64,000 bases of DNA from JAAYAO01 sp051133435 (GCF_051133435.1 NZ_JBPGNY010000002.1:248001-312000), one strand, 5' to 3'; numbered from the stretch's first letter, positions 16,879 through 25,688 are shown. The notes: generated from the sequence alone by a model not told the origin. Program-made: numbers and translations.

Positions 16879-17733
16879 TCACCCCAGCAGGGTCAACCAC
16901 TCCCGTGGCCCAACCCGGGTGACCCGCTTGGCCGCGACCTCCACACCGAAGGCAAGCCGTTCGGGGTCGGAGCCCTCGGCGTAACACCAGGCACCGTGCA
17001 GGGCATCCCCGGCGCCGAGGGTGTCGACCGCGGTCACCTCCGGCACCGGCACTTCGCCGGAATCATCCGTCCGCCACCAGCGCACCGGGCCGGCACCGTG
17101 GGTGATCGCCACCATGCGCAGCCCCAGTTGCAGCCCGTGCGCGGCCGTGTCGGCGGCCTCGGGGTGGTCGGGAAAGCGGAAGCCGGTGGAGCAGATCGCG
17201 ACATCGGCCAGTGGCATCAGGTTGGCGAAGACCGGCTTCCACCGTCCGGCGTCGATGGTCACCTCCACTTCGGCGCGGCGGGCGAGTTCGGCGGCTCCGA
17301 CGGCCAGGTCGGGGTGGTGGCCGTCCAGCAGCAGGGTGTCGGCCCCGTCCAGCAGCTCGGCCAAGCCGTCGGGTACCGCGGCCCGGTGGGCGGCGGCGTC
17401 CCGGGAGACCACGGCCCGCTCCCCGGTGCCCTCCTGGACGGTGATCGCCGAGACGGCCAGATCCAGGTCGAGATCGGGGGTGGCATCGACCACCCGCACC
17501 CCGTGGTCGGCCAGTTCGGCCGCGACGAGTCGGGCCAGGTGCCCCCGTCCCAGGGCGGTGACCAGGGTGGCCTCGCCGCCCAGGGCGGCATGGGTGACCG
17601 CGGCATTGGTGGCCGGCCCGCCCGCGGCCCAGCCCTGCCAGGAGGCGGTGACCTTCTCGTCGGCACCGGGCCGATGACTCACCCGGTGAATCACGTCCAA
17701 GGTCGCCAGCCCGACGAACACTCCCCGACGCAT
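16879..17733 (-). CDS. PfkB family carbohydrate kinase
   Basis: 284 residues. A ribokinase-fold kinase: N-terminal G-G-P-A-T-N-A-A sugar-binding segment and the C-terminal signature D-T-L-G-A-G-D-A-L-H-G with the catalytic Asp and anion hole. The sugar specificity cannot be read. ATG 17733 is preferred to the in-frame ATG 17769, since it begins right before the first beta strand and does not overlap the upstream SDR gene. It is four bases downstream of that SDR stop and probably cotranscribed with it. Confidence 0.85.
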   Translation of the reverse strand: MRRGVFVGLATLDVIHRVSHRPGADEKVTASWQGWAAGGPATNAAVTHAALGGEATLVTALGRGHLARLVAAELADHGVRVVDATPDLDLDLAVSAITVQEGTGERAVVSRDAAAHRAAVPDGLAELLDGADTLLLDGHHPDLAVGAAELARRAEVEVTIDAGRWKPVFANLMPLADVAICSTGFRFPDHPEAADTAAHGLQLGLRMVAITHGAGPVRWWRTDDSGEVPVPEVTAVDTLGAGDALHGAWCYAEGSDPERLAFGVEVAAKRVTRVGPREWLTLLG

Positions 17734-17737
17734 CGGC

Positions 17738-18559
17738 CTAGCGGCTGGTGGCCAGCCGGGTGATCGCATCCACCAGCCGGTCGGGGGCGATCCGGCGGAA
17801 GTTCATCACCGTCGCGGCGACAACCCCCACCGGGTAGCGGGGCTTCGGCTTCGGCGCGGTGAGCGACTTCACGATGGTGGCGGCCACGGTGTCGGGGCTG
17901 ACGGTGAACGGCGGCTTCACCATCGCGTTCAGTACCTTCTCCACGCTGCGGGCCTGCTCGGCATAGGCGGTGCCGGCGGAGCGTTCGATCAGCGAGGCAT
18001 GCGCGATCTCGGTCCATTCGGTTTCCACCGGGCCGGGCTCGACCATCACCACGTCGATCCCGAAAGGCTTCAGTTCGATCCGCAGGCAGTCCGACAGCAG
18101 CTCCAGGCCGGCCTTGGTGGAGTGGTACCAGCCGGCCAGGGGTTGATAGATCTCGGCGGCGATCGAGGTGATGTTGATGATCCGGCCGCGACCCTGTTGC
18201 CGCATCGACGGGGTCACCAACTGGATCAGCCGGGCCGCCCCGAAGACGTTCACCTCGTACTGGCGGCGCGCCTCGTCCAGCGGCACGTCCTCGACCGCCC
18301 CGTAGGAGCCGTAGCCGGCATTGTTGACCAGGGCATCGATGCGGCCCTGTTCGGCCAGGATGCGTTCCACCCCGGCGGTCATCGAGGCATCATCGGTGAC
18401 GTCCATCGCGAAGGTGTGCACGCCGAGGGCGGCCAGTTCCGCGAGCCGGTCGGTGCGCCGGGCGACGCCGTACACCTCCCACCCGAGCGCGTTCAGGCGG
18501 CGGCACGTGAGTTCACCGAAACCGGACGAGGCTCCGGTGACCAGGGCGACAGGGGACAC
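17738..18559 (-). CDS. Short-chain dehydrogenase/reductase (classical SDR)
   Basis: 273 residues. T-G-A-S-S-G-F-G binds the dinucleotide, N-N-A-G follows, and Y-H-S-T-K gives the catalytic Tyr and Lys, with S-I-A-A preceding. The protein resembles the oxidoreductases annotated as SDR family NAD(P)-dependent, often acting on retinol-, sterol- or keto-lipid-like substrates. GTG 18559 is chosen since AAGGAGAG (18563-18570 on the complement) precedes it; the longer reading frame to 18619 would run into the cutinase gene. It forms an operon with the sugar kinase downstream. Confidence 0.85.
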   Translation of the reverse strand: MSPVALVTGASSGFGELTCRRLNALGWEVYGVARRTDRLAELAALGVHTFAMDVTDDASMTAGVERILAEQGRIDALVNNAGYGSYGAVEDVPLDEARRQYEVNVFGAARLIQLVTPSMRQQGRGRIINITSIAAEIYQPLAGWYHSTKAGLELLSDCLRIELKPFGIDVVMVEPGPVETEWTEIAHASLIERSAGTAYAEQARSVEKVLNAMVKPPFTVSPDTVAATIVKSLTAPKPKPRYPVGVVAATVMNFRRIAPDRLVDAITRLATSR

Positions 18560-18615
18560 GGCACTCTCCTTGGACGACGATGTCGTCCACCCTACAAAGC
18601 TCAGGCACTCCGTTC

Positions 18616-19851
18616 TCAAGCACTCAGTTCGCTACGACCGGGGCGCTGATCGTCGTCCTCGTCCTCGGTGAGCAGATGCCAGTCGGTGTCTTCCAGTTGG
18701 TGTCGGCGGCGGCGCAGCACCGACGCGGCCCCGGCGGCCAACAACAACCCACCCCCGGCGATCGCGCCGATCGCTTCGACCGGCATCCGGGTGGCCGCAT
18801 CGGCTTCCGGCCGGGTCGTCCCGTCCGGTTTCTCGGGCAGGTTGGCCAGCAGGTCCCCGATCAGGATCTCGGCGGATTCGGCGATGATCCGCTCGTCGTA
18901 ACCCTGATGAATCGGCCGGGCCCGGTCGGTTTCGACGGTGATCGTGGACGCACCGAGCATCACCCGGGCCAGCGGCGAGCCGGCGTCACAGATGATGTCG
19001 CCGGCATTGCACACCGACACCACCCGGTGTTTCAGCGCTTCGGGAATCTCCATCCGGTGGTACCGCGCCACCCGGTGCATCCGGGTCATCGCCACATCAC
19101 CCTCGCTCATCGCCAGGGTGGTGCGAATCACCGCCCGCAACCCGATCTTGTCCTCGTCATCGCGCGCCACCTGCGCGGTTTCGCGCAGATAGTGCACCGC
19201 GGCCACCAGCCCGACCGCGGTATCGGGCCCGTTGCCGAACTCGGTGACCTGCTGGGACGGGTAGTGCAGCGGGTTGCCGAACAGCAGGGCACCGGCCAAC
19301 TGGGGTGCCTCCCCGCGTTCGGCGAGGGTCTCGGTGATCACCTGGGCGCCCTGGGAGAACCCGGCCAGCACCCATCGTTCGCCCGGGCACCGGGCGGCCG
19401 CATCGTCCAGCACGCGGTGCAGTTCGGCCCGTCCGGCATCGACCGAACGCTGGTAGTCGTTGTCGGGCATCTCCTCGCTGAACATCAGCTTCTCCACCCC
19501 GATGTCGGTCAGGGTGTAGGGCGAGGCCGCCGGAAAATCCAGCGCAATCTCGCGCACCCGGGACCTGGGCCGGTCGCCGTCGACCTGGGAGGTCCGATCG
19601 ACCAGCACCTGGCGAATGCGTTCGACAGTCGGGCCGTAGGGCCACTCCTCGCCCGAGCCGCGCACCCCGATGAACAACACATCGCCGCACTCACCACCGG
19701 CGCTGCGGGCGGGCTGATCGGGCCAGGTCAGACCGGTGTCGGCGGCTGCGGGCACAGCAGTGGGGCCGGCGACCAGGGTCACGGCCGCCAGCCCCACCAG
19801 AGCTGCTCGCACTACCGAATGCACGACATCAAGTGAAGCCCACCGCACCAA
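18616..19851 (-). CDS. Membrane-anchored cutinase-family serine esterase
   Basis: 411 residues. A signal peptide ends near A-A-A-D. The alpha/beta-hydrolase core has R-G-S-G-E near the start and the nucleophile motif G-F-S-Q-G. The Cys, Asp and His positions of cutinases are plausible (V-C-N-A-G-D-I-I-C-D-A). A single transmembrane segment lies about 60 residues from the end, followed by Arg residues and a very acidic cytoplasmic tail, so the enzyme is probably anchored with its catalytic domain outside. It may hydrolyse lipid esters or cutin-like polyesters. The start is uncertain: TTG 19851, or GTG at 19848 or 19824. Confidence 0.82.
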   Translation of the reverse strand: MVRWASLDVVHSVVRAALVGLAAVTLVAGPTAVPAAADTGLTWPDQPARSAGGECGDVLFIGVRGSGEEWPYGPTVERIRQVLVDRTSQVDGDRPRSRVREIALDFPAASPYTLTDIGVEKLMFSEEMPDNDYQRSVDAGRAELHRVLDDAAARCPGERWVLAGFSQGAQVITETLAERGEAPQLAGALLFGNPLHYPSQQVTEFGNGPDTAVGLVAAVHYLRETAQVARDDEDKIGLRAVIRTTLAMSEGDVAMTRMHRVARYHRMEIPEALKHRVVSVCNAGDIICDAGSPLARVMLGASTITVETDRARPIHQGYDERIIAESAEILIGDLLANLPEKPDGTTRPEADAATRMPVEAIGAIAGGGLLLAAGAASVLRRRRHQLEDTDWHLLTEDEDDDQRPGRSELSA

Positions 19852-19872
19852 GTCGGTGCCACTTCGAGCGGG

Positions 19873-20193
19873 TCAGGCGTACAGGAAAGGAGTCAGCACA
19901 CCGGCTACGGCGAGCTGCAACACCAGGGCGACCGGCACCGGCCACCAGCCGTAGGCCTTGCACAGGGCCGAGTTCACGGTGCCCACCACGGTGCCGAAGG
20001 TACCGAGCGTCATGATCAGCCACAGGTAGACGACCGAGTCGCCGAAGAACATGGCGCCCACCAGAGCCGGCAGGCTCATCACGAAGGTCGAGGGCACCAG
20101 CACCACCAAGGCGATCGTCAGGGTCGCCCACCAGGGCAGGCCGCCCACCCCGTGGGGCGAAGTGGTGACGCGATCACGGTCTTGGGCAGTCAT
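19873..20193 (-). CDS. Small integral membrane protein, unknown function
   Basis: 106 residues from ATG 20193 with three hydrophobic segments (about residues 22-45, 50-70 and 82-103). No known family is recognised. The in-frame ATG at 20388 is rejected since it would run through the divergent MarR-like gene. It ends 22 bases before the start of the cutinase-like gene on the same strand and may be in the same transcript. The 84-bp gap to the divergent regulator probably holds both promoters. Confidence 0.5.
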   Translation of the reverse strand: MTAQDRDRVTTSPHGVGGLPWWATLTIALVVLVPSTFVMSLPALVGAMFFGDSVVYLWLIMTLGTFGTVVGTVNSALCKAYGWWPVPVALVLQLAVAGVLTPFLYA

Positions 20194-20277
20194 ACCCACA
20201 ACGACGTCGGGGCCCCCGGTCTGGTTCCCACTCGCTTCGTCGGTCACACTGGGACCACCGCATTTCGAGGAGGAATC

Positions 20278-20715
20278 ATGCTGGATGAGCAGGGCCGGCC
20301 GATCGGCTATTGGTTGAAACTGGTCGATCACCTGCTGGATGCCGCCTTTCTGGAGACCCTCGGAGAATCCGGTTTGTCGCGGCGGCACTGGCAGATTCTG
20401 AACCTGATCGGCAGCGGTTCACGCACGGTCGAGGAGACCGACATCGCCCTGGCCCCCTTCCTGGGGGTGCGGGGTGCCAGCGCCCCCTTCCTGGACGATC
20501 TGGAGCGCATCGGCTGGATCAGCGTGACCGAACAGCAGGTGTCGATGACCCCGGACGGCACGGCCGCCTCCGCCGAGATCCGCGCCAGCGTCGACCGGCA
20601 ACGCGAGCGCGTCGCCCGCGGCATCAGTGACCAGGACTGGCAGACCACGATGAGCACGCTGCAGGCGATGGCGGCGAACCTGGGCTGGACGGGCAGGGAA
20701 TCACCGGCGTCCTGA
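20278..20715 (+). CDS. MarR-like winged-helix regulator
   Basis: 145 residues. A helical N-terminus, a winged-helix core (S-R-R-H-W-Q-I-L-N-L-I, then F-L-D-D-L-E-R-I-G-W-I, then V-S-M-T-P-D-G) and a C-terminal dimerisation helix fit the MarR superfamily. GAGGAGGA at 20267-20274 supports ATG 20278. It is divergent from the small membrane protein, which is the likely target along with itself. Inducer unknown. Confidence 0.7.
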   Translation: MLDEQGRPIGYWLKLVDHLLDAAFLETLGESGLSRRHWQILNLIGSGSRTVEETDIALAPFLGVRGASAPFLDDLERIGWISVTEQQVSMTPDGTAASAEIRASVDRQRERVARGISDQDWQTTMSTLQAMAANLGWTGRESPAS

Positions 20716-20723
20716 ACACCCCT

Positions 20724-20729
20724 TAGGGT
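20724..20729 (+). promoter_or_regulatory. Putative -10 box for a leaderless start
   Basis: TAGGGT lies eight bases upstream of the RNase H ATG, and no ribosome-binding site is visible, the arrangement of leaderless actinobacterial genes. Confidence 0.4.
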
Positions 20730-20737
20730 TGGCTCTC

Positions 20738-21640
20738 ATGAGTACCGGACCTTTGGTGGCGGCCGCGGACGGCTCGGCGTTGGGCAATCCCGGCCCGGCC
20801 GGTTGGGCGTGGTACATCGACGACGACTGCTGGGCCGCCGGGGGCTGGGCGCACGGCACCAACAACATGGGCGAGTTGATGGCGGTGCTGGATCTGCTGC
20901 GCCAGACCGCCCATCAGCCCGAGCGGGAGCTGCGGGTGCTGTGCGATTCGCAGTACGCGATCAACGTGATCAGCAAGTGGACGCCGGGCTGGAAACGCAA
21001 GGGCTGGAAGAAGGCCGACGGTAAGCCGGTGCAGAACGTCGAGCTGGTCAAGGCCCTGGACGAGGCGATGGCCGGACGCGCGGTGACCTTCGAGTGGGTC
21101 AAGGGCCACGCCGGGCACCGGATGAACGAGGCCGCCGACCTGCGCGCCCGTACTGCCGCGGAGGCCTACCGAGACGGCCGTGACCCCAACCCCGGCCCGG
21201 GATTCCCCGGCGGGGTGGCCGGAGTGCCCGCCCCCCAGGAGTTGCCTGGCTCGGTCGAGACCGAACCCGACCTGCTCTCACTGCTGGACGAGGCGACCGA
21301 TCTGGGCGATCGCGATGCGGTGATCGGCCTGGAAGAGGATCTGTTGTCGGACGAGGTACGCGCCGACCCGGCCCGGGTCGCCGAACTGTTGCATCCCGAT
21401 TGGCAGGAGATCGGGGCCTCGGGACGGGTGTGGAGCCGCGCCGAGATGCTGTCGGTGATCGCACCCCTGGACGATGTGCCGCAGCTCGATCCGGTGTCGC
21501 TGCACTGGTTGAGCGACGACATCGTGGTGCTGGTGTGGCGCGCGGTCGCCGCCTCGGGGCAGACCCTGCGCTCGTCGGTCTGGCAACGTCAGGGCGGCCG
21601 GTGGCGGCAGCGCTTCCACCAGGGCACCCCGGAGACCTAG
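20738..21640 (+). CDS. Ribonuclease HI fused to a DUF4440/SnoaL-like domain
   Basis: 300 residues. The first ~145 are a complete type 1 RNase H: Asp11 (A-D-G-S), Glu46 (N-M-G-E-L), Asp70 (L-C-D-S-Q) and Asp134 (E-A-A-D-L), with the W-K-R-K-G-W basic handle region. It should remove RNA from RNA-DNA hybrids. After a Pro/Gly linker, residues about 180-300 resemble DUF4440, a small NTF2-like fold (L-L-H-P-D-W-Q-E-I-G-A-S-G-R-V-W). The role of the second domain is unknown. The stop overlaps the convergent tetR stop by four bases. Confidence 0.85.
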   Translation: MSTGPLVAAADGSALGNPGPAGWAWYIDDDCWAAGGWAHGTNNMGELMAVLDLLRQTAHQPERELRVLCDSQYAINVISKWTPGWKRKGWKKADGKPVQNVELVKALDEAMAGRAVTFEWVKGHAGHRMNEAADLRARTAAEAYRDGRDPNPGPGFPGGVAGVPAPQELPGSVETEPDLLSLLDEATDLGDRDAVIGLEEDLLSDEVRADPARVAELLHPDWQEIGASGRVWSRAEMLSVIAPLDDVPQLDPVSLHWLSDDIVVLVWRAVAASGQTLRSSVWQRQGGRWRQRFHQGTPET

Positions 21641-22239
21641 ACCCGAATCCCCTTGGCGAGCGCGCGGGCGGTGAAACGCACCAGCTCGTCGGTGTCGTGT
21701 TTCTCCGACCAGCCGACGCTGAGGGACTCGGCCAACCCCATCAGGCTCACCCAGACGTGCCGGATGGCCATCGGGGACGAATCGATCTGCCAGCCCTGGG
21801 CTTCGGCCGACCGGCGCAGACCTTCCTCCAGACACGCAAACTGTTCCTGGGTGGATTGGTGCAGCGCCGCCAGCGCTGAGGTGAGCGGACGGTCGCGGTC
21901 GACGAAGGGCACCGCCATCCGTCCGATCAACACCCACTGGTCGAGAATCGCCGGAGCCACCGTCACCAGGAACTCCTCCACGCTGTCGGCATGGGTGGTG
22001 CGCAGCACCTCGCTGAGTTCGATCTGGCTGTTGTGCAACAGGGTCGCGAAAACGTCCCGCTTGTCGGCGAAATACCGGTAGATCAGCCCCGCACTCATCC
22101 CCGAACGCCGGGCGATCGCACGCATCGTGAGGTGTTCGTAGCCACCTTCGGCGAGCAGTTCCGAGGCCGCCGCCAAAATGGCCTTGGCGCGTTCCTCCGG
22201 GTCGCCGAAGGCTTCGGCGCGGGGTGCTGCACTCGTCAC
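21637..22239 (-). CDS. TetR family transcriptional regulator
   Basis: 200 residues. The HTH is clear (L-T-M-R-A-I-A-R-R-S-G-M-S-A-G-L-I-Y-R-Y-F-A-D-K). It is the last gene of an operon with an MBL hydrolase, a sulfotransferase and an SDR, so it likely regulates them by binding near the promoter upstream of 25542, where a 13-bp palindrome is present. GTG start at 22239. Ligand unknown; a lipid or acyl-CoA related molecule is a guess. Confidence 0.88.
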   Translation of the reverse strand: MTSAAPRAEAFGDPEERAKAILAAASELLAEGGYEHLTMRAIARRSGMSAGLIYRYFADKRDVFATLLHNSQIELSEVLRTTHADSVEEFLVTVAPAILDQWVLIGRMAVPFVDRDRPLTSALAALHQSTQEQFACLEEGLRRSAEAQGWQIDSSPMAIRHVWVSLMGLAESLSVGWSEKHDTDELVRFTARALAKGIRV

Positions 22240-22245
22240 GGGGGT

Positions 22246-23517
22246 CTAGGCCTCCTCCGCCTCCAACTGTCCGATGCGGTACTTCAGCCACCCAGAGTGC
22301 CAGAAATTGTCGGCGGTGATGGGGTCTTCCAACAACGCCCGGTGGGTCTTCAGCAACAGTTCCCGCGCCCCGGCATGGTCGGGGTCGGCGGCCAGGACGG
22401 CTTCGGCCAGGGCAGTGGCCTGTTCGGCGCGGCCGGCGTCGAACTCGGCGGCGGCCTTGGTCAGCACCTGCTCGGCCCCGGCCAGCTCGACCAGTGCGGC
22501 CTGGGTGGCTTCGGGCTCGATCGGGTACAGCGAGGTGGTCGAGCGCTGGTGGAACCAGCCCAGGTAGCTCTCGAAGATCGTCTTCACACCCCACGACACC
22601 CGGCCGTAGCCCTGCCCGACGTACAGCTCCTCGGGCAGCGTGACCTCGCGCATCAGGGTCTCGACGTCCTTGCCGGCGTTGATCCCGTCCAGGGTCGCCT
22701 GATGGATGTGCGAGACCGCCTCGTACTGGCGTCGGTAGACCGCGTCGATCAGTTCCTCACCGTGGATCGGCTCGCCGCGTCCGGTCAGGACGGTTTCGGG
22801 GCGCAGGTCGCGGATCCGGCGGATGGTCTCCAGGTAGGGCAACACGAAACGGTGCTTCTGGCCGCGGATGGTGTTGATGTTCGGGAAGTGGCCGAACAGC
22901 GGGCCGAGCAGGTTGCTCACCACCAGCAGTCGGCGTTGCGGGAACCACACCATCGCCCCGTCGGTGGTCTCCCCCACGCCGTGGTGCAGTTCCATCTCGA
23001 CCCCGCCGACCCGCAGGGTCATCGTGTCGCGGAACATCACGTCGGGGGTCGGCCGGTCCTGTACCGGGGGCTCGTCACCGTAGGTGGCCGACAGCTTCTT
23101 CATGTGCTCGGCCGAGGGGGTGAACCAGGTGGGCGCCCACTGCCGCATCCGTCCGAACACCCGCTTGTCGTCGTCCTGGGCGGCGGGGTTGTTCTCGTGG
23201 GCGACGTATCGGGTGCCGGGTTCGCGGAAGGTCGCGACCCCACCGACGTGGTCGGTGTGCCCCTGGGTGGTGATGATGTAGCGGGTCGGGGCGTCCGAGA
23301 TCTTGTCGAAGACGTGCTTGTGGAAGGGTGCCTCGTAGCCCAGGCCGGTGTTGATGATCACCCGTCCGTTGTCGGTGGCCAGCAGGTAGGCCGCGGTGTT
23401 GCCCGGGGACATGTACAGGCCCTCGGAGACCTCGATCGGCTCGTCGAGGTACTCGGGGGTCAGCAGTTCCTTGGTGCGGGCATCGATCGCGGCCCGGATG
23501 TCGGCTTCGGTGATCAC
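22246..23517 (-). CDS. MBL-fold hydrolase with alkylsulfatase-type dimerisation domain
   Basis: 423 residues. N-terminal metallo-beta-lactamase fold followed by an alkyl-sulfatase dimerisation-like region (G-Y-G-R-V-S-W-G-V-K ... Y-L-G-W-F-H) and a helical C-terminus, the architecture of SdsA1-type type III sulfatases. The metal motif reads Q-G-H-T-D-H (residues 85-90): the first His of HxHxDH is Gln, so one zinc site is probably altered. It overlaps the sulfotransferase gene by four bases (start GTG 23517). Hydrolysis of a sulfate ester is plausible but a different ester or thioester is not excluded. Confidence 0.8.
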   Translation of the reverse strand: MITEADIRAAIDARTKELLTPEYLDEPIEVSEGLYMSPGNTAAYLLATDNGRVIINTGLGYEAPFHKHVFDKISDAPTRYIITTQGHTDHVGGVATFREPGTRYVAHENNPAAQDDDKRVFGRMRQWAPTWFTPSAEHMKKLSATYGDEPPVQDRPTPDVMFRDTMTLRVGGVEMELHHGVGETTDGAMVWFPQRRLLVVSNLLGPLFGHFPNINTIRGQKHRFVLPYLETIRRIRDLRPETVLTGRGEPIHGEELIDAVYRRQYEAVSHIHQATLDGINAGKDVETLMREVTLPEELYVGQGYGRVSWGVKTIFESYLGWFHQRSTTSLYPIEPEATQAALVELAGAEQVLTKAAAEFDAGRAEQATALAEAVLAADPDHAGARELLLKTHRALLEDPITADNFWHSGWLKYRIGQLEAEEA

Positions 23518-24767
23518 GTGACTTCCTCCTGCACGTCGAAGGCTTCGAGGTAATGGCGGTAGCGGGCCCGCAGGTCGGCGGGTTCGACGTGGAAGTCGCC
23601 CCGCAGGTCGTAGACGACCTGGCCGTGCTTACCGCGCGGGTGGGTGTCGAGGTAGTGCCGGATCTCGGCTTGGGCCTGTTCGGTGAACTCCAGACCGATG
23701 CGGCGGTAGATCTCCTCGACGGTGCCCCAGTCGTCGTCCATCAACGCGCCGAAGTGGACGTCGATCCGCTTCTCGGGCGGGATCGTGGTCAGGTCGCGGG
23801 TGCCGGCGGTGAGCAGCCGGTCGACCCGGTCGGCCCAGTATTCGAAGAGGGCGTCGATGTCGACCTTCTTGAACTGCATCCGGGCGCCGTAACCGTTCAT
23901 GGTGACCGCCGACTGCACCACCGAGACCGGGTCACGGTGGGTCATCACCACCGTGGCGTCGGGATAGGTGTCCATCAACGGGCCGAGCAGTTCCAGGTGC
24001 TGGGGGCATTTGAGCACCCAGCGTTCCGGGCCGCGCTGCCACTGCAACACCTTCAACATCAGCTTGGTGAACTCGTAGTGCGGACGCTGGTCGTGACTGA
24101 GCTGGTAGTCGCGCCAGGTCGGGTGCAGGCTGGTCAGCCACTCGAAGTTGTAGCTCGCGAAGTCGATGCTGGTGAGCTCGAGTTCTTCGTGGATGTGGTC
24201 GGGGTTCATCGGGTGCATCGCCGCCACCAGGGGGCTGCGGGCCTGCAGGTGCTCCCAGCGTTTGGCGCTGCGCAGGTAGCGCGGGTCGACCCCGTCCACC
24301 GGCTCTTCGCCGGGTACCGGCACCGGCTCCTGGGATTCCCACAGTTGCAGCGAGCGGAAGCGGCTGTCGGCGGCCAGCAGGTTCACCAGGTGGGTGGTGC
24401 CCGAGCGCGGCAGTCCGACGACGATCACCGGGGCGGTGATCTGCACATCGTGAATCTCCGGATGCCGCTTCAGCAGGTCCATCACCTTCAGCCGGTTGGC
24501 CGCGTAGTTGACGCAGTTGCCGAACAGTGAGGCGCGGGAGACCGCGGTGCGGTTCGGGTCGCCGTCCACCCCGGCCAGAATCACCGCGAGCCGCTCGGTG
24601 AAGTCCATCGGGCCGAAGTCGTCCAGCCCGGTCTGCTCCCGGGCTGCGGCGAGCACCGCGTCCACGCTGAGTTCGACCGGCTTCTGCTGGAGATGCGCCT
24701 CCATGGCCTTCTGTTCCTCGGTGAGGACGGGATCGCGCAGGTCGTCGATGCGAATCCGGTTGCTCAT
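23514..24767 (-). CDS. PAPS-dependent sulfotransferase family protein
   Basis: 417 residues. The 5'-phosphosulfate-binding loop G-L-P-R-S-G-T-T-H sits near residue 118, and the 3'-phosphate region T-H-R-D-P-V-S-V-V-Q-S follows in the second half. This is the pattern of cytosolic-type bacterial sulfotransferases (Sulfotransfer_3), which move sulfate from PAPS to a hydroxyl. No signal peptide. It overlaps the MBL gene downstream and is four bases from the SDR upstream, so all are cotranslated. The acceptor is unknown; lipid or sterol-like alcohols fit the SDR neighbour. Confidence 0.88.
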   Translation of the reverse strand: MSNRIRIDDLRDPVLTEEQKAMEAHLQQKPVELSVDAVLAAAREQTGLDDFGPMDFTERLAVILAGVDGDPNRTAVSRASLFGNCVNYAANRLKVMDLLKRHPEIHDVQITAPVIVVGLPRSGTTHLVNLLAADSRFRSLQLWESQEPVPVPGEEPVDGVDPRYLRSAKRWEHLQARSPLVAAMHPMNPDHIHEELELTSIDFASYNFEWLTSLHPTWRDYQLSHDQRPHYEFTKLMLKVLQWQRGPERWVLKCPQHLELLGPLMDTYPDATVVMTHRDPVSVVQSAVTMNGYGARMQFKKVDIDALFEYWADRVDRLLTAGTRDLTTIPPEKRIDVHFGALMDDDWGTVEEIYRRIGLEFTEQAQAEIRHYLDTHPRGKHGQVVYDLRGDFHVEPADLRARYRHYLEAFDVQEEVT

Positions 24768-24771
24768 CGCC

Positions 24772-25542
24772 TCAGCCCTGCACGCTGAAGCCGCCGTCGA
24801 CCAGCAGCGTCTGGCCGGTGACGAACTTGGCGGCCGAGCTGGCCAGGAAGAGCACCACGCCGCTCAGGTCGTCGGGGGCTCCGACCCGGCCGAGCGGGGT
24901 GCGGTCCACGGTCGGTTCGCTCATCCCCCGGGTGATCATCGGGCGGGTCATGTTGGTCTCGACCAGGCCGGGGGCCACCGCGTTGGCGCGCACCCCGTCG
25001 GCACCCCAGGTGACCGCCATGGTCTTGGTGAGCTGCACGATCGCGGCCTTGGTCGCCCCGTAGGCGGGGGTGACGCTGATCGCGAAGTAGGAGGTCATCG
25101 AGCCGGTGTTGATCACATTGCCGCCGCCGGGCAGGTCACTGGCTTTGAGCAGCGGCAGTACCGCGTTGGTCAGGCGGAACACGCTGGACAGGTTGATCTG
25201 CAGGATCCGGTCGAAGTTCTCCGGCTCCCACTCGTTCTCGCGGGCGAGGTTCTGTCCGGCGTTGTTGACCAGCACGTCGAGGGCGTCGAGACCGGCCGCC
25301 AGCGCGTCGATCTGGTCGTTGTCGGACATGTCGCACTGCGCATAACGGAAGGCCGACAGGTCGTGGTCGTATTCGTCGGCGGACGCCTTGCGTCCGGTGA
25401 TGGTCACCGTGGCGCCGGCATCGGCGAAGGCTCGGGCAATTTCGAGTCCGATTCCGTTACTACCGCCGGTCACCAGCACCTGTCGCCCGGTGAAGTCGTA
25501 GGCAACAGTGGGACGCAGGTCAGGGTTGGCTGCTTCGCTCAT
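24772..25542 (-). CDS. Short-chain dehydrogenase/reductase
   Basis: 256 residues. T-G-G-S-N-G-I-G, N-N-A-G, a Ser in N-T-G-S-M, Y-G-A-T-K and the C-terminal D-G-G-F give a complete classical SDR. It is the promoter-proximal gene of the operon with the sulfotransferase, MBL hydrolase and tetR, and may make or oxidise the alcohol that is sulfated. Start ATG 25542. Substrate unknown. Confidence 0.88.
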   Translation of the reverse strand: MSEAANPDLRPTVAYDFTGRQVLVTGGSNGIGLEIARAFADAGATVTITGRKASADEYDHDLSAFRYAQCDMSDNDQIDALAAGLDALDVLVNNAGQNLARENEWEPENFDRILQINLSSVFRLTNAVLPLLKASDLPGGGNVINTGSMTSYFAISVTPAYGATKAAIVQLTKTMAVTWGADGVRANAVAPGLVETNMTRPMITRGMSEPTVDRTPLGRVGAPDDLSGVVLFLASSAAKFVTGQTLLVDGGFSVQG

Positions 25543-25564
25543 GCTCTACAGCCTCACCACAAAG

Positions 25565-25577
25565 TGAACGCCGTTCA
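25565..25577. promoter_or_regulatory. Palindrome upstream of the sulfotransferase operon
   Basis: TGAACG and CGTTCA flank one central base, 23 bases upstream of the SDR start codon. Location and symmetry fit an operator for the tetR gene at the end of the operon. Confidence 0.5.
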
Positions 25578-25688
25578 GCATCGTTCCCGGTGAGCGGAAA
25601 CAAGGTGCGAGCGCCTGCGGCACCCAAACCTCCAGCTCACCTCGGCCCGGGCCTGCGTCGCGCAACCTCACACCAAAACCCCACCACT

